Positions 17,232-25,118 of a stretch of DNA of 64,000 nt are shown here, piece after piece. The DNA comes from Pseudonocardia hydrocarbonoxydans. GTDB lineage: Bacteria > Actinomycetota > Actinomycetes > Mycobacteriales > Pseudonocardiaceae. A model generated the notes under the pieces. It had not been told where the DNA came from and searched no databases. It saw only the letters and a list, made by a program, of their open reading frames with translations. The first letter of the stretch is position 1, and each line of letters starts with the position of its first letter. The stretch is taken from positions 1 to 64,000 of the forward strand of contig NZ_BJNG01000016.1 in NCBI RefSeq assembly GCF_006539565.1. Reading direction: 5' to 3'. Made by a program: the position numbers and the translations under genes.

Positions 17232-18088
17232 CAGCCCGGCTGGAGCACGAAGTCGTAGCGGGCCTCCAGCCACGGCACGTCGCTGCGGCCGCCGTCCGGC
17301 GTGGGGCCGGGCCCGCGCTCGTCGAACGCCACCACCAGCTCGGGCTTGGTGCCGAACACCACGTCGCTGTCGAGGTACTGCGCGCCGTCCTGGAACAGGT
17401 GCGTGATCAGCGGCTCGAAGCCGGGCACGGCGAGCAGGAAGTGCACGTGGGCGGGCCGGTAGTGACTGATCGCGGTCTGCGAGATCAGCTCGCCGACGGG
17501 GCCGTCCATCGGGATCGCGTAGCCCAGCGGCGCGATCGTGCGCAGGCAGTAGCTGCCGTCGGCGCGGGAGGTGTACTTCGCGCGCAGCCGGGCCTCGTCG
17601 ACGGGCAGCTGGGCCTCGTAGGCGCCGTCGGAGTCGGCCTGCCACACGTCGAGCACCGCGCCGCCGACCGGCGAGCCGTCCAGCGACCGGACCTTGCCGT
17701 GGACGTAGAGCGGCGTGCCCGGCAGGCCCTGCGACATGTCCCCGCCGAACCCCAGCTCGGGCGAGCCGTCGATGTGGAACGGGCCGAGCACCGTCGCCGG
17801 GGTGGCGGCCGCGTCGAGGTCGTGGTTCATCTGCACGACCAGCATCGAGAGCCCGAGCACGTCGGAGGCCAGGATGAACTCCTCGCGCTTGTCGTCGCTG
17901 ATCTGCCCGGTGGCGGTGAGCCACTGCACCGCGGCCATCCACTCGGCCTCGGTGAGCCGCACCTCGCGGGCGAAGTCGTGCAGGTGCCGGACCAGCGCCG
18001 TGAGGATCTCGCCGGTGCGCGGGTCCTTCGCGGTGCCCCAGCGGGAGACGGCCAGGTCGGTGATGGTGTCCTCGGTGACGGCGTCCAT
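17231..18088 (-). CDS. Intradiol ring-cleavage dioxygenase, hydroxyquinol 1,2-dioxygenase type
   Basis: 285 residues. The N-terminal helical linker domain (to about 100) is followed by the catalytic beta-sandwich: GTPLYVHGKVRSLDGSPVGG, VLDVWQADSDGAYEAQ, ISHYRPAHVHFLLAVPGFEP. The non-haem Fe(III) ligands would be Y157, Y190, H214 and H216, which matches the spacing of characterised hydroxyquinol dioxygenases. The reaction is insertion of O2 between vicinal hydroxyls of an aromatic ring, here most likely hydroxyquinol to maleylacetate. It is the third gene of the operon, 1 bp after the lyase gene. A maleylacetate reductase of the usual iron-ADH type is not present nearby. Confidence 0.85.
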   Translation of the reverse strand: MDAVTEDTITDLAVSRWGTAKDPRTGEILTALVRHLHDFAREVRLTEAEWMAAVQWLTATGQISDDKREEFILASDVLGLSMLVVQMNHDLDAAATPATVLGPFHIDGSPELGFGGDMSQGLPGTPLYVHGKVRSLDGSPVGGAVLDVWQADSDGAYEAQLPVDEARLRAKYTSRADGSYCLRTIAPLGYAIPMDGPVGELISQTAISHYRPAHVHFLLAVPGFEPLITHLFQDGAQYLDSDVVFGTKPELVVAFDERGPGPTPDGGRSDVPWLEARYDFVLQPG

Positions 18089-18089
18089 C

Positions 18090-18878
18090 TCAGCTTCCTC
18101 GGTAGGGGTCGGGGTCGACGGAGGTGTTGTTCAGGTCCACCGACAGGAAGATGTCGTTCCCGACGGGGTGGCGCAGCTCCTCGGCGAGCTGCCCGATCAG
18201 CCCGGCCGTGCGGGCCAGCAGCGCGAACCCGCGCAGCAGCTCCAGCGGCAGCCCGAGGTCGGCGAGCGCGGCGCCGCAGACGCCCGCGCCGTTGAGCGGC
18301 AGGGTCTTCCCCAGCACCTCGGGGTGCACGCGCCCGATCGCGGCGAACAGCGACAGGTGCGGGCCGTAGAGCCCCTCCTCGGCCGCGATGGCGAACAGCC
18401 GCGGGGTGCGCGGGTCGCCCTGCTTGTGCACGTGGTGGCCCAGGCCCGGCACGAACCGCTTCGCCGCCCGCTGCGCGCGCACGATCTCCAGCGCCAGCGC
18501 GTCCCAGCCCGCGTCGTCGACGGGATGCTCGGCGGGGAGGTGGGAGTGCAGGAACCGGCCGCAGTCCTCGGTGACGCCCAGGAACCGGGAGCCGCCGCCG
18601 AGCAGGCCCGCGGCGAGCGCGCCCTGCACGGAGTCCGGGGCGCTGAGGTAGGTCAGCCGGGTGACGATGGCGGTCGGGGTGAACCCGTGGTCGGCCAGCG
18701 CGGCCAGCACGGCCTCGAACACGCGCGTCTCGCCCGGCGTCGGGCGGCGCTGGGTGGCCAGCCAGAACGCCAGCTCGCCGAACCCGACGGTGCCCATGAC
18801 GTCCTCGGCGAGGTCGTGGCCGAGCAGGGTGATCGTGTTCAGGGACGAGGCGCCGAGCGCGGTGGGGTACTCAGGCAT
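18090..18878 (-). CDS. Citrate synthase-like protein, citryl-CoA lyase type
   Basis: 262 residues, much shorter than citrate synthase (about 430) and corresponding to its core. Visible are NTITLLGHDLAEDVMGTVGF, VPGLGHHVHKQGDPRTPRLF with the His/Asp cluster, and PLNGAGVCGAALADLGLPLE. Such short forms are annotated citryl-CoA lyases and cleave or form a C-C bond between a 3-hydroxy-3-carboxyacyl-CoA and acetyl-CoA. It overlaps the CoA-transferase gene by 8 nt. Together they suggest activation of a tertiary hydroxy-acid or tricarboxylate to its CoA ester and cleavage to acetyl-CoA plus an oxo-acid. Confidence 0.75.
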   Translation of the reverse strand: MPEYPTALGASSLNTITLLGHDLAEDVMGTVGFGELAFWLATQRRPTPGETRVFEAVLAALADHGFTPTAIVTRLTYLSAPDSVQGALAAGLLGGGSRFLGVTEDCGRFLHSHLPAEHPVDDAGWDALALEIVRAQRAAKRFVPGLGHHVHKQGDPRTPRLFAIAAEEGLYGPHLSLFAAIGRVHPEVLGKTLPLNGAGVCGAALADLGLPLELLRGFALLARTAGLIGQLAEELRHPVGNDIFLSVDLNNTSVDPDPYRGS

Positions 18879-20025
18879 CGGTGTCTCCCGGCGACGACAG
18901 CCACTTCCGCAGCTCCGCGCCGTGCTCGTCCAGCTCCGGCGGGGGCAGGCGGTAGGACGCCGGGGTGGCCGAGAAGCGGATCGGGTGCCGGGTCGTCGGC
19001 ACCGCGCGGTCGCCCTCGCCCACCTCGACGACCGGGTCGAGCCCGAAGCGCTGCGCCATCGCGAACCCGCCGTCGATGCTCTGGATCGGCCCGCACGGCA
19101 CCCCGACCGCGGTGAGCGCCTCGAACCAGTCGACGGCGCCGCGGGTGGCCAGGCGCTCCTCCAGCAGCGGCCGCAGCTCCTCGCGGTTGCGCGTCCGGTC
19201 GGCGTTGCGGGCGAAGCGCGGGTCGTCGGGCACCTCGGGGATGCCCAGCACCTCGCAGAGCCTGCGGAACTGCCCGTCGTTGGCCGCGGCGACGATCAGG
19301 TCGTCGTCGGCGGTGGGCAGCGGTTCGTAGGGGAAGACGCTGGGGTGCGCGTTGCCCATCCGCGTCGGCACCACCCCGCCCGCGACGTAGGCCGAGCTGT
19401 GGTTGACCAGGCCGGTGAGCGCCGAGGACAGCAGGTTGACCTCGACGTGCTGGCCCTCCCCCGTCGCGTCCCGGTGCCGCAGCGCGGCCAGGATGCCGAT
19501 GACGGCGTGGTTGCCGGCCATCACGTCGAACACCGAGATGCCCGCGCGGTAGGCCGGTCCGTCCGGGGAGCCGGTGAGGCTCATCAGGCCCGAGATCGCC
19601 TGCACCATGAGGTCGTAGCCGGGCACGTGGGCGCCCGCGCCCGAGCCGAAGCCGGTGATCGAGGCGTACACGACCGCCGGGTTCACCGCGCTGACGCCGG
19701 CGTGGTCGAGCCCGTACTTCGCCAGCCCGCCCGGCTTGAAGTTCTCGATCACGACGTCGGCGCGGCGGGTCAGCTCGCGGGCCACGGCGGCGTCGGCCTC
19801 GTCACGCAGGTCGAGCGCGATCGACCGCTTCCCGCGGTTGATCCCGAGGTAGTAGGTGGAGGTCTCGCCGCGGACCGGCGGCATCCAGGTGCGCGTCTCG
19901 TCGCCCTGGGGACTCTCGACCTTGACGACCTCGGCCCCCATGTCGGCCAGCAGCATCGTGGCGTACGGCCCGGCGAGCACCCGGGAGAGGTCGGCGACCA
20001 GCACCCCCGCCAACGGTCCCGTCAT
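18871..20025 (-). CDS. CaiB/BaiF family (class III) CoA-transferase
   Basis: 384 residues. Family features: VLVADLSRVLAGPYATMLLA, DMGAEVVKVESPQGDETR, NRGKRSIALDL, VVIENFKPGGLAKYGL and VPGYDLMVQAISGLMSLTG. The catalytic Asp that forms the acyl anhydride is probably D167 in AGISVFDVMAGNHAV. It moves CoA from a donor thioester to the pathway acid. It is the first gene of the operon. Its start at 20025 lies 22 bp from a CGGACA-TG-TGTCCG dyad that also occurs, with other spacing, beside the IclR gene, so IclR control is likely. Confidence 0.9.
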   Translation of the reverse strand: MTGPLAGVLVADLSRVLAGPYATMLLADMGAEVVKVESPQGDETRTWMPPVRGETSTYYLGINRGKRSIALDLRDEADAAVARELTRRADVVIENFKPGGLAKYGLDHAGVSAVNPAVVYASITGFGSGAGAHVPGYDLMVQAISGLMSLTGSPDGPAYRAGISVFDVMAGNHAVIGILAALRHRDATGEGQHVEVNLLSSALTGLVNHSSAYVAGGVVPTRMGNAHPSVFPYEPLPTADDDLIVAAANDGQFRRLCEVLGIPEVPDDPRFARNADRTRNREELRPLLEERLATRGAVDWFEALTAVGVPCGPIQSIDGGFAMAQRFGLDPVVEVGEGDRAVPTTRHPIRFSATPASYRLPPPELDEHGAELRKWLSSPGDTDA

Positions 20026-20046
20026 GCACCCTCCTCGTCCGTTGAG

Positions 20047-20060
20047 CGGACATGTGTCCG
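20047..20060. promoter_or_regulatory. Putative IclR operator before the CoA-transferase operon
   Basis: CGGACA-TG-TGTCCG, a dyad with 6-bp arms, 22 bp upstream of the CoA-transferase start. A second GTCCG half-site precedes it at 20037. The same half-site word recurs at 20935-20951 and 21048-21061 around the IclR gene. Confidence 0.55.
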
Positions 20061-20100
20061 ATCGATCGTGAGTCTGCGCCGGGCCCCCGGTCCGGTCAAG

Positions 20101-20901
20101 TCAGGAGACCGCGACGTGCGGGACGTCCTGCACGCGTGCGAAGTCGGCGCTGATGTCGCCCGCCGCCTGCAGCAGCAGCGGGAGGTGGTGCTCGAGCAGG
20201 CGCTCCACCGGCGTCTCGGCCGCGTGGCAGTTGACGTTGACCCCGGCGATCACGCGCCCGGACCCGTCGCGCAGCGGGGCGGCGACGGAGCGGATGCCGA
20301 GCGCGAGCTGCTCGTCGGTGAGCGCCCAGCCGCGGGCCCGGACCTCGCGCAGCGCGGCGTCGCGCTCGGCGCGGTCGGGCTGCCAGCGCGGCACCAGCCC
20401 GGAGCGGGTCGGCTGCGCGAGCACGGCGTCGAGCTCGTCGGGGGCCAGCGCCGCGAGCTGCACCTTGCCCAGCGACGTCGACAGCGCCGGGAACCGGGTG
20501 CCGATCTGCACGGTCAGGGAGACGATCTTGGGCACCGAGACCCGGGCGACGTAGACGATGTCGGAGCCGTCGAGCTGGGCGATCGAGCACGACTCGCGGG
20601 TGCGCGCGACCAGCCGCTCCAGGTGCGGCCGGGCGACCTCCCACAGGCCCGTCGACCGCACGTAGGCGACACCGAGGTCGAGCACCCGCGGCGTCAGGGC
20701 GTACCCCCGCTCGCCCGCGCGCACGTAGCCGAGCTCCTCGAGCGTCAGCAGGATCCGCCGCGCGGTCGGCCGGGCGAGCCCGGTGGCCGTCGCGACCTCG
20801 GCGAGCGTCATCGACGGGTGGTGCGGGCGGAAGGCGGCGATGACCTCCAGCCCGCGGGCGAGGGCCTCGATGAAGTCCGGGCCGGTTCCCTCACGGGGCA
20901 T
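20101..20901 (-). CDS. IclR-family transcriptional regulator (PcaR/PobR-like)
   Basis: 266 residues from ATG 20901. The winged HTH (about 8-75) reads FIEALARGLEVIAAF, then MTLAEVATATGLARPTARRI and LGYVRAGERGYALTPR. The effector domain includes VARPHLERLVARTRESCSIA and SLGKVQLAALAPDELD, and ends with GRVIAGVNVNCHAAETPVER. The DFIEALARGLEVIAAF start is that of aromatic-pathway regulators such as PcaR/PobR. It sits between the catabolic operon (same strand) and the divergent amidohydrolase. The shared dyads suggest that it controls both and itself. Confidence 0.9.
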   Translation of the reverse strand: MPREGTGPDFIEALARGLEVIAAFRPHHPSMTLAEVATATGLARPTARRILLTLEELGYVRAGERGYALTPRVLDLGVAYVRSTGLWEVARPHLERLVARTRESCSIAQLDGSDIVYVARVSVPKIVSLTVQIGTRFPALSTSLGKVQLAALAPDELDAVLAQPTRSGLVPRWQPDRAERDAALREVRARGWALTDEQLALGIRSVAAPLRDGSGRVIAGVNVNCHAAETPVERLLEHHLPLLLQAAGDISADFARVQDVPHVAVS

Positions 20902-20934
20902 GCGACACCTCCTGTGCAGCAGCGTAGCCTCCGC

Positions 20935-20951
20935 TGTCCGCGATGCGGACA
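20935..20951. promoter_or_regulatory. Putative IclR operator in the regulator's own promoter
   Basis: TGTCCGC-GAT-GCGGACA, a perfect dyad with 7-bp arms, 33 bp upstream of the IclR start codon and in the divergent control region shared with the amidohydrolase gene. It is probably an autoregulatory site. Confidence 0.6.
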
Positions 20952-21047
20952 CCCTGCACCGGATCGGCGCAGCGCGGCGCCCGAATCGCCGATTGACACC
21001 GGAACGAGCCTGGGTGAAGGTGGCGATCAACGCAGAAGACCGTCATC

Positions 21048-21061
21048 CGGACACTCGTCCG
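21048..21061. promoter_or_regulatory. Putative IclR operator before the amidohydrolase
   Basis: CGGAC-ACTC-GTCCG, 22 bp upstream of the amidohydrolase start. The distance is the same as for the site in front of the CoA-transferase on the other side of the regulator. The half-site word is shared with the other two dyads; the spacing differs by 1-2 bp. Confidence 0.5.
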
Positions 21062-21083
21062 CATGCACAGAGGAGTGCCGTCG

Positions 21084-22520
21084 ATGAGCGACCCCACCGA
21101 GCGCCGCCCGGTCGTCCTGCGGGGCGGCACCGTGCTCACCGTCGACGCGGGCCGCACCGTGCTCACCGGCCACGACGTGCTCGCCGTCGACGGCCGGATC
21201 GCCGCGGTCGGCCCGGGCCTGGAGGTGCCCGCCGGCACCGAGGAGATCGACGCGGCCGGTGGCGTCGTCATGCCCGGCATGATCGACACCCACCGGCACA
21301 TGTGGCAGACGGCCATGCGCGGCTACGGCGCCGACTGGACGCTCACGCAGTACTTCGTCTGGTACTACCTCGAGCACGGCCGGACCTTCCGGCCCGAGGA
21401 CGTCCACGCGGGCAACGTGCTCGCCGCCTGGGAGGCCCTCGACGCGGGCGTCACCACCACCGTCGACTGGTCGCACGGGCTGCAGACCACCGACCACGCC
21501 GAGGCCGCCGTCGACGCGCTGCGGTCGGTGCCGGGCCGGTTCGTCCTGGCCTACGGCAACATCCAGGACGCCCCCGCGAACTGGACGGCGGCCCCGGAGT
21601 TCCGCGACTTCGTCGCCCGCCACAGCGGCGGCGACATGCTCGGTGTCCAGCTCGCGTTCGACGTCACCGGCGACCCGGCGTTCCCGGAGAAGCCCGCCTT
21701 CGAGGTGGCCCGCGAGCTGGGCCTGCCGGTCTCCACGCACGCGGGCGTCTGGGGCGCCACCAACGACGACGGCATCCGGCTCATGCACGACCACGGCTTC
21801 ATGACCCCGGAGACGGTGTACGTGCACGCGGCCACGCTCTCGGCCGACTCCTACCACCGGATCGCCGCCACCGGCGGGTCGGTCTCGGTGTCGACCGAGA
21901 GCGAACAGAGCGCCGGGCAGGGCTACCCGCCCACCTGGGCGCTGCGCGCGCACGGCATCCCGGTGTCGCTGTCGATGGACACCAGCGTGTGGTGGAGCGG
22001 CGACCTGTTCTCCGCCATGCGCTCCACGCTGGGCGCCGACCGCTCCCGCGAGCACCTGGAGGCGCACGCGGCGGGCGAGACCGTCACCCACTCCTCACTG
22101 CGCGCCGACCAGGTGGTCGAGTGGGCCACCCGCGGCGGGGCGACGGCGCTGGGCCGCGAGTCGGAGCTGGGCAGCGTCGAGGTCGGCAAGAAGGCCGATC
22201 TCGTGCTGATCCGCAACGACCACTCCCCCGTGTCGTTCCCGCTGCTCAACCCGCACGGGCACGTCGCCTTCCAGGCCCAGCGCGCCGACGTCCACACCGT
22301 GCTGGTGGACGGGCGCGTCGTGAAGCGCGACGGCCGGCTCGTCGGCGCCGACCTGCCCGCTGTGCGCCGCAGCGTCGAGGCGACGGTGGAGCACCTGCGG
22401 TCCACGATGGGCGAGGACGCCTGGCGCCAGGGCATGAACCCCGACGTCCCGGAGACGAAGGTGCTGGACAACCCCTACACCTACACCGACTACCGGAGCG
22501 CCGGGACCCACGGCGGCTGA
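21084..22520 (+). CDS. Amidohydrolase-superfamily deaminase/hydrolase (TrzN/SsnA/AtzB-like)
   Basis: 478 residues from ATG 21084 with AGGAG 8 nt upstream. Metal and fold markers: GMIDTHRHMWQTAMRG (H70, H72), ELGLPVSTHAGVWG, YVHAATLSADSYHR, VSLSMDTSVWWSGDLF (Asp near 299), and the C-terminal beta-sandwich SVEVGKKADLVLIRND with HTVLVDGRVVKRDG. This subtype hydrolyses C-N bonds of heterocycles (triazines, purines, cytosine-like rings) with one metal. No substrate can be read off. The shared IclR-type operator suggests that it feeds the neighbouring catabolic operon. Confidence 0.85.
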   Translation: MSDPTERRPVVLRGGTVLTVDAGRTVLTGHDVLAVDGRIAAVGPGLEVPAGTEEIDAAGGVVMPGMIDTHRHMWQTAMRGYGADWTLTQYFVWYYLEHGRTFRPEDVHAGNVLAAWEALDAGVTTTVDWSHGLQTTDHAEAAVDALRSVPGRFVLAYGNIQDAPANWTAAPEFRDFVARHSGGDMLGVQLAFDVTGDPAFPEKPAFEVARELGLPVSTHAGVWGATNDDGIRLMHDHGFMTPETVYVHAATLSADSYHRIAATGGSVSVSTESEQSAGQGYPPTWALRAHGIPVSLSMDTSVWWSGDLFSAMRSTLGADRSREHLEAHAAGETVTHSSLRADQVVEWATRGGATALGRESELGSVEVGKKADLVLIRNDHSPVSFPLLNPHGHVAFQAQRADVHTVLVDGRVVKRDGRLVGADLPAVRRSVEATVEHLRSTMGEDAWRQGMNPDVPETKVLDNPYTYTDYRSAGTHGG

Positions 22521-22534
22521 TCCGTGCTGCCGGG

Positions 22535-22807
22535 CTATCTGTTCTGCTTGCGGCCGGTGACCCGGTTGTAGATCACCAGCACGATCACCGCGCCGATGAT
22601 CGAGCCGATCCAGCCGGCGGGCTGGAAACCGCGGAACCCACCGGTGAGCAGCCCGAAGATCAGCCCGCCCAGCACCGACCCGACCACGCCGACGGCGATC
22701 GTGCGCGGGATGCCGATGTGGTCCTTGCCCGGCACGATCGCGCGCGCGATGAAGCCCGCGATCAGGCCGAAGACGACCCACCCGATGATGGTCCCGATGA
22801 CTCCCAT
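22535..22807 (-). CDS. GlsB/YeaQ/YmgE-family small membrane protein
   Basis: 90 residues with three membrane helices and glycine zippers: IGTIIGWVVFGLIAGFIARA, GIPRTIAVGVVGSVLGGLIF, GWIGSIIGAVIVLVIYNR. This matches the transglycosylase-associated/GlsB stress-response family. These proteins are induced by envelope or general stress; their biochemical role is not known. A perfect 20-bp palindrome lies 27 bp upstream of its start and is a candidate operator. Confidence 0.9.
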   Translation of the reverse strand: MGVIGTIIGWVVFGLIAGFIARAIVPGKDHIGIPRTIAVGVVGSVLGGLIFGLLTGGFRGFQPAGWIGSIIGAVIVLVIYNRVTGRKQNR

Positions 22808-22833
22808 GTGCGCCGGCTCCTCCGTCGTGACAG

Positions 22834-22853
22834 CGGCACGTGATCACGTGCCG
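22834..22853. promoter_or_regulatory. Perfect 20-bp palindrome upstream of the GlsB-family gene
   Basis: Both strands read CGGCACGTGA-TCACGTGCCG with no spacer, 27 bp upstream of the GlsB-type start codon. The length, the perfection and the CACGTG cores point to a dimeric regulator binding near the promoter. Confidence 0.6.
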
Positions 22854-22892
22854 TGTCCGTTCTACCCGTTCCCGACCGGCCGGCGCATGCGA

Positions 22893-22924
22893 CGGCCCCG
22901 GGGTCGGTGAGGACCCCGGGGCCG
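22893..22924. other. 13-bp perfect GC hairpin in a divergent intergenic region
   Basis: Arms CGGCCCCGGGGTC (22893-22905) and GACCCCGGGGCCG (22912-22924) with loop GGTGAG. It lies between two divergent starts, so it terminates neither gene's end. It could end an antisense or upstream transcript, or shape the leader of either gene. No U-tract follows on either strand. Confidence 0.6.
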
Positions 22925-23024
22925 CGCAGGTGGCGCGTCCGCTCCCCAGCGACGCGCAAGTGGTTGCCGCAGGACCATTCGCTCGCCGTTGCCCGTTCGT
23001 TACACCGGCGGCCAGACTGGCGTG

Positions 23025-24041
23025 ATGGCCGACCCGATCCCCGTCCTGTCGCTCGCCGGTGCGCGTGGCGCCGACGGCCGCTTCGACCCCGCCTTCCTCG
23101 ACGGGCTCCGCGGTGCCCTGCACGAGGTGGGCTTCGCCCAGCTCACCGACTACGGTTCGGCGCCGGGCCAGGTCGAGGACCTCACGGCGCTGTGCGACCG
23201 GTTCTTCGCGCTGCCCGCGGCCGACCGGCTGGCCCTGGACAACCGACGGTCACCGCACTTCCGCGGCTACACCCGGCTCGGCCACGAGATCACCGCGGGG
23301 CACCCGGACGCCCGCGAGCAGCTCGACTTCGCCCCCGAACAGGCGCCGCGCCCCGCCGGATCGTGGGACGCGCCGTTCCGGTTGCTGGAGGGCCCGAACC
23401 AGTGGCCCGCGGCCCTGCCCGAGCTGCGGCCGGCGGTGCTCGCGTGGACCGACCTGCTCGGGCGCGTCGGCACCGAGCTGACCCGCGCGATCGCCGCCTG
23501 TCTCGGGCTCGCCGAGGACCACTTCGACCCGCAGTTCCGCGGCGGCCCGCACTGGTTCGGCAAGATCATCCGGTACGTCGGGGCCCACGGTGACCGGCAG
23601 GGGGTCGGCCCGCACGCCGACTGGGGCTTCCTCACCCTGCTGCTGCAGGACACGACGGGCGGGCTGCAGGCGCGCCTGCCGCGGACGCACGAGTGGGTGG
23701 ACGTGCCGCCCCTGCCCGGGGCGCTCGTCGTCAACATCGGGGAGATGCTGGAGGTCGCCACCCACGGCTACCTCGCCGCCACCGTGCACCGGGTGCTGCC
23801 CTGCCCGCCGGGCGGCACCCGGCAGTCGGTCGGGTTCTTCTGGTCACCCCGGCTCGACGCCACGCTGGAGCCCGTCCCCCTGCCCCCCGAGCTCGCGGCC
23901 GAGGCGCCGGGCGTCACGGAGAGCGAGCACAACGCCCTGCTCCCCCGGTTCGGCGACAACGCCCTCAAGGGCTGGTTCCGGTCCCACCCCGAGGTGGCGG
24001 CGCGGCACCACGCGGAGCTCATGGAGGAGCTGGGCCGGTAG
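23025..24041 (+). CDS. Isopenicillin N synthase-family Fe(II)/2-oxoglutarate-type oxygenase
   Basis: 338 residues. The N-terminal DIOX_N part (PIPVLSLAGARGAD, GALHEVGFAQLTDYG, LPAADRLALDNRRSPHFRGY) and the double-stranded beta-helix core are present. The iron triad is H197 and D199 in GVGPHADWGFLTLLLQD plus H255 in ATVHRVLP. R266 in GGTRQSVGFFW is placed to bind 2-oxoglutarate. Bacterial members oxidise diverse small molecules and are not restricted to beta-lactam biosynthesis; no beta-lactam genes are nearby. It is probably monocistronic, ending in a convergent repeat-filled junction. Confidence 0.85.
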   Translation: MADPIPVLSLAGARGADGRFDPAFLDGLRGALHEVGFAQLTDYGSAPGQVEDLTALCDRFFALPAADRLALDNRRSPHFRGYTRLGHEITAGHPDAREQLDFAPEQAPRPAGSWDAPFRLLEGPNQWPAALPELRPAVLAWTDLLGRVGTELTRAIAACLGLAEDHFDPQFRGGPHWFGKIIRYVGAHGDRQGVGPHADWGFLTLLLQDTTGGLQARLPRTHEWVDVPPLPGALVVNIGEMLEVATHGYLAATVHRVLPCPPGGTRQSVGFFWSPRLDATLEPVPLPPELAAEAPGVTESEHNALLPRFGDNALKGWFRSHPEVAARHHAELMEELGR

Positions 24042-24152
24042 TGGTTTCGCGCGCGTTCCCGGGCTTCGCGCACGATCTCGGGCTTCGCGCGGCCCCGGAG
24101 GCGCGCGAGACCCGGGAACGCGCGCGAGACGCCCGCGCCCGGCGGCCGTCCG
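24042..24152. repeat. Convergent-junction inverted repeat with inner direct repeats
   Basis: A 17-bp perfect inverted repeat, TCGCGCGCGTTCCCGGG at 24047-24063 and its complement at 24111-24127, separated by 47 bp that contain CGGGCTTCGCGC twice. It fills the gap between two convergent genes and could terminate both. It is one of four such junctions in the window. Confidence 0.75.
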
Positions 24153-25118
24153 TCAGCCCAGCACCTCCCGCAGCCGCTCGTCACGGGCCCGGCGCTCGGC
24201 CCGCAGCGCGAGCGCGCCGTCGAGGTCGACCTCCACGAACCGGGTGCGGGTGCCGGGGGCGGACTGGGCGACCACGTCGAGGTCACCGGACAGCACCGTG
24301 GCCACCATCATGTAGCCGCCGCCGGAGACCGCGTCGCGGTGCAGCACGATCGGCTCCACGCTGCCCGGCACCTGGATGGAGCCGATCGGGTAGGGCGCGT
24401 CGACGATGTTGGACGGGTCCTGCCCGGCCCCGAACGGCGGCTCCCGGTCCACCGTCTCCAGCGTCGCGCCGGAGTAGCGGAACCCGATCCGGTCGGCCAC
24501 GGGGGTGAGCTTCCAGGTGGTGTCGAGGAACGTGGCCCGGCCGTCGCGGGACAGGCGGTGGTCGTAGAGGCCCATCATCACCCGGACCTCGACGTCCTTG
24601 GAGTAGGTCGTGCGGAGGTCGGCGGGCACGCTGCGCCCCGCGGTGCCCGTGCCGGAGCCGACCGGCAGGACGTCGCCCTCGGCGAGCGGGCGCCCGGAGA
24701 ACCCGCCCAGCGCGCCGAGACCGTAGGTGGAGCGGCTGCCCAGCACCACCGGCACGTCGACGCCGCCGGACACCGCGACGTAGGCGCGGGCGCCGCCGGT
24801 GAGGTAGGCGAACGACAGCACGTCACCGGCGTCGACGGCGAAGGACTCCCACTGCGGGCGCTCCTCGCCGTTGACCTTCGGCACCATGGCCGCGCCCGTC
24901 ACCGCGACGACGGCGGCCTCGGTGAACAGCAGCTCGGGTCCCATGTAGACGCACTCCAGGACCGCGTCGCCCTCGGCGTTGCCGACGAGCAGGTTGGCCG
25001 CGCGTAGGGAGTACTGGTCGAGCGCGCCCGACGGCGGGATGCCCAGGTCGTAGTAGCCGGTGCGGCCGGCGTCCTGGACGGTGGTGGAGAGACCGGGCTT
25101 GCGCACCTCGATGGTCAT
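24153..25118 (-). CDS. pxpC: PxpC-like biotin-dependent carboxyltransferase-family protein (5-oxoprolinase subunit C)
   Basis: 321 residues: IEVRKPGLSTTVQDAGRTGY, GIPPSGALDQYSLRAANLLV, VAVTGAAMVPKVNGEE, GGARAYVAVSGGVDVPVVLG and VLHRDAVSGGGYMMVATVLS are the KipA/PxpC signature. With PxpA and PxpB it forms the prokaryotic ATP-dependent 5-oxoprolinase, which opens pyroglutamate to glutamate. The start overlaps the pxpB stop (ATGA). It is the last gene of a six-gene operon that also carries a biotin carboxylase and carrier, so the substrate may be another lactam or amide. Confidence 0.85.
   Translation of the reverse strand: MTIEVRKPGLSTTVQDAGRTGYYDLGIPPSGALDQYSLRAANLLVGNAEGDAVLECVYMGPELLFTEAAVVAVTGAAMVPKVNGEERPQWESFAVDAGDVLSFAYLTGGARAYVAVSGGVDVPVVLGSRSTYGLGALGGFSGRPLAEGDVLPVGSGTGTAGRSVPADLRTTYSKDVEVRVMMGLYDHRLSRDGRATFLDTTWKLTPVADRIGFRYSGATLETVDREPPFGAGQDPSNIVDAPYPIGSIQVPGSVEPIVLHRDAVSGGGYMMVATVLSGDLDVVAQSAPGTRTRFVEVDLDGALALRAERRARDERLREVLG

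Noticed and set aside
23025-24041. Beta-lactam biosynthesis gene
   Set aside because: Isopenicillin N synthase-like oxygenases are a broad family; no ACV synthetase, acyltransferase or other beta-lactam gene is in the window.
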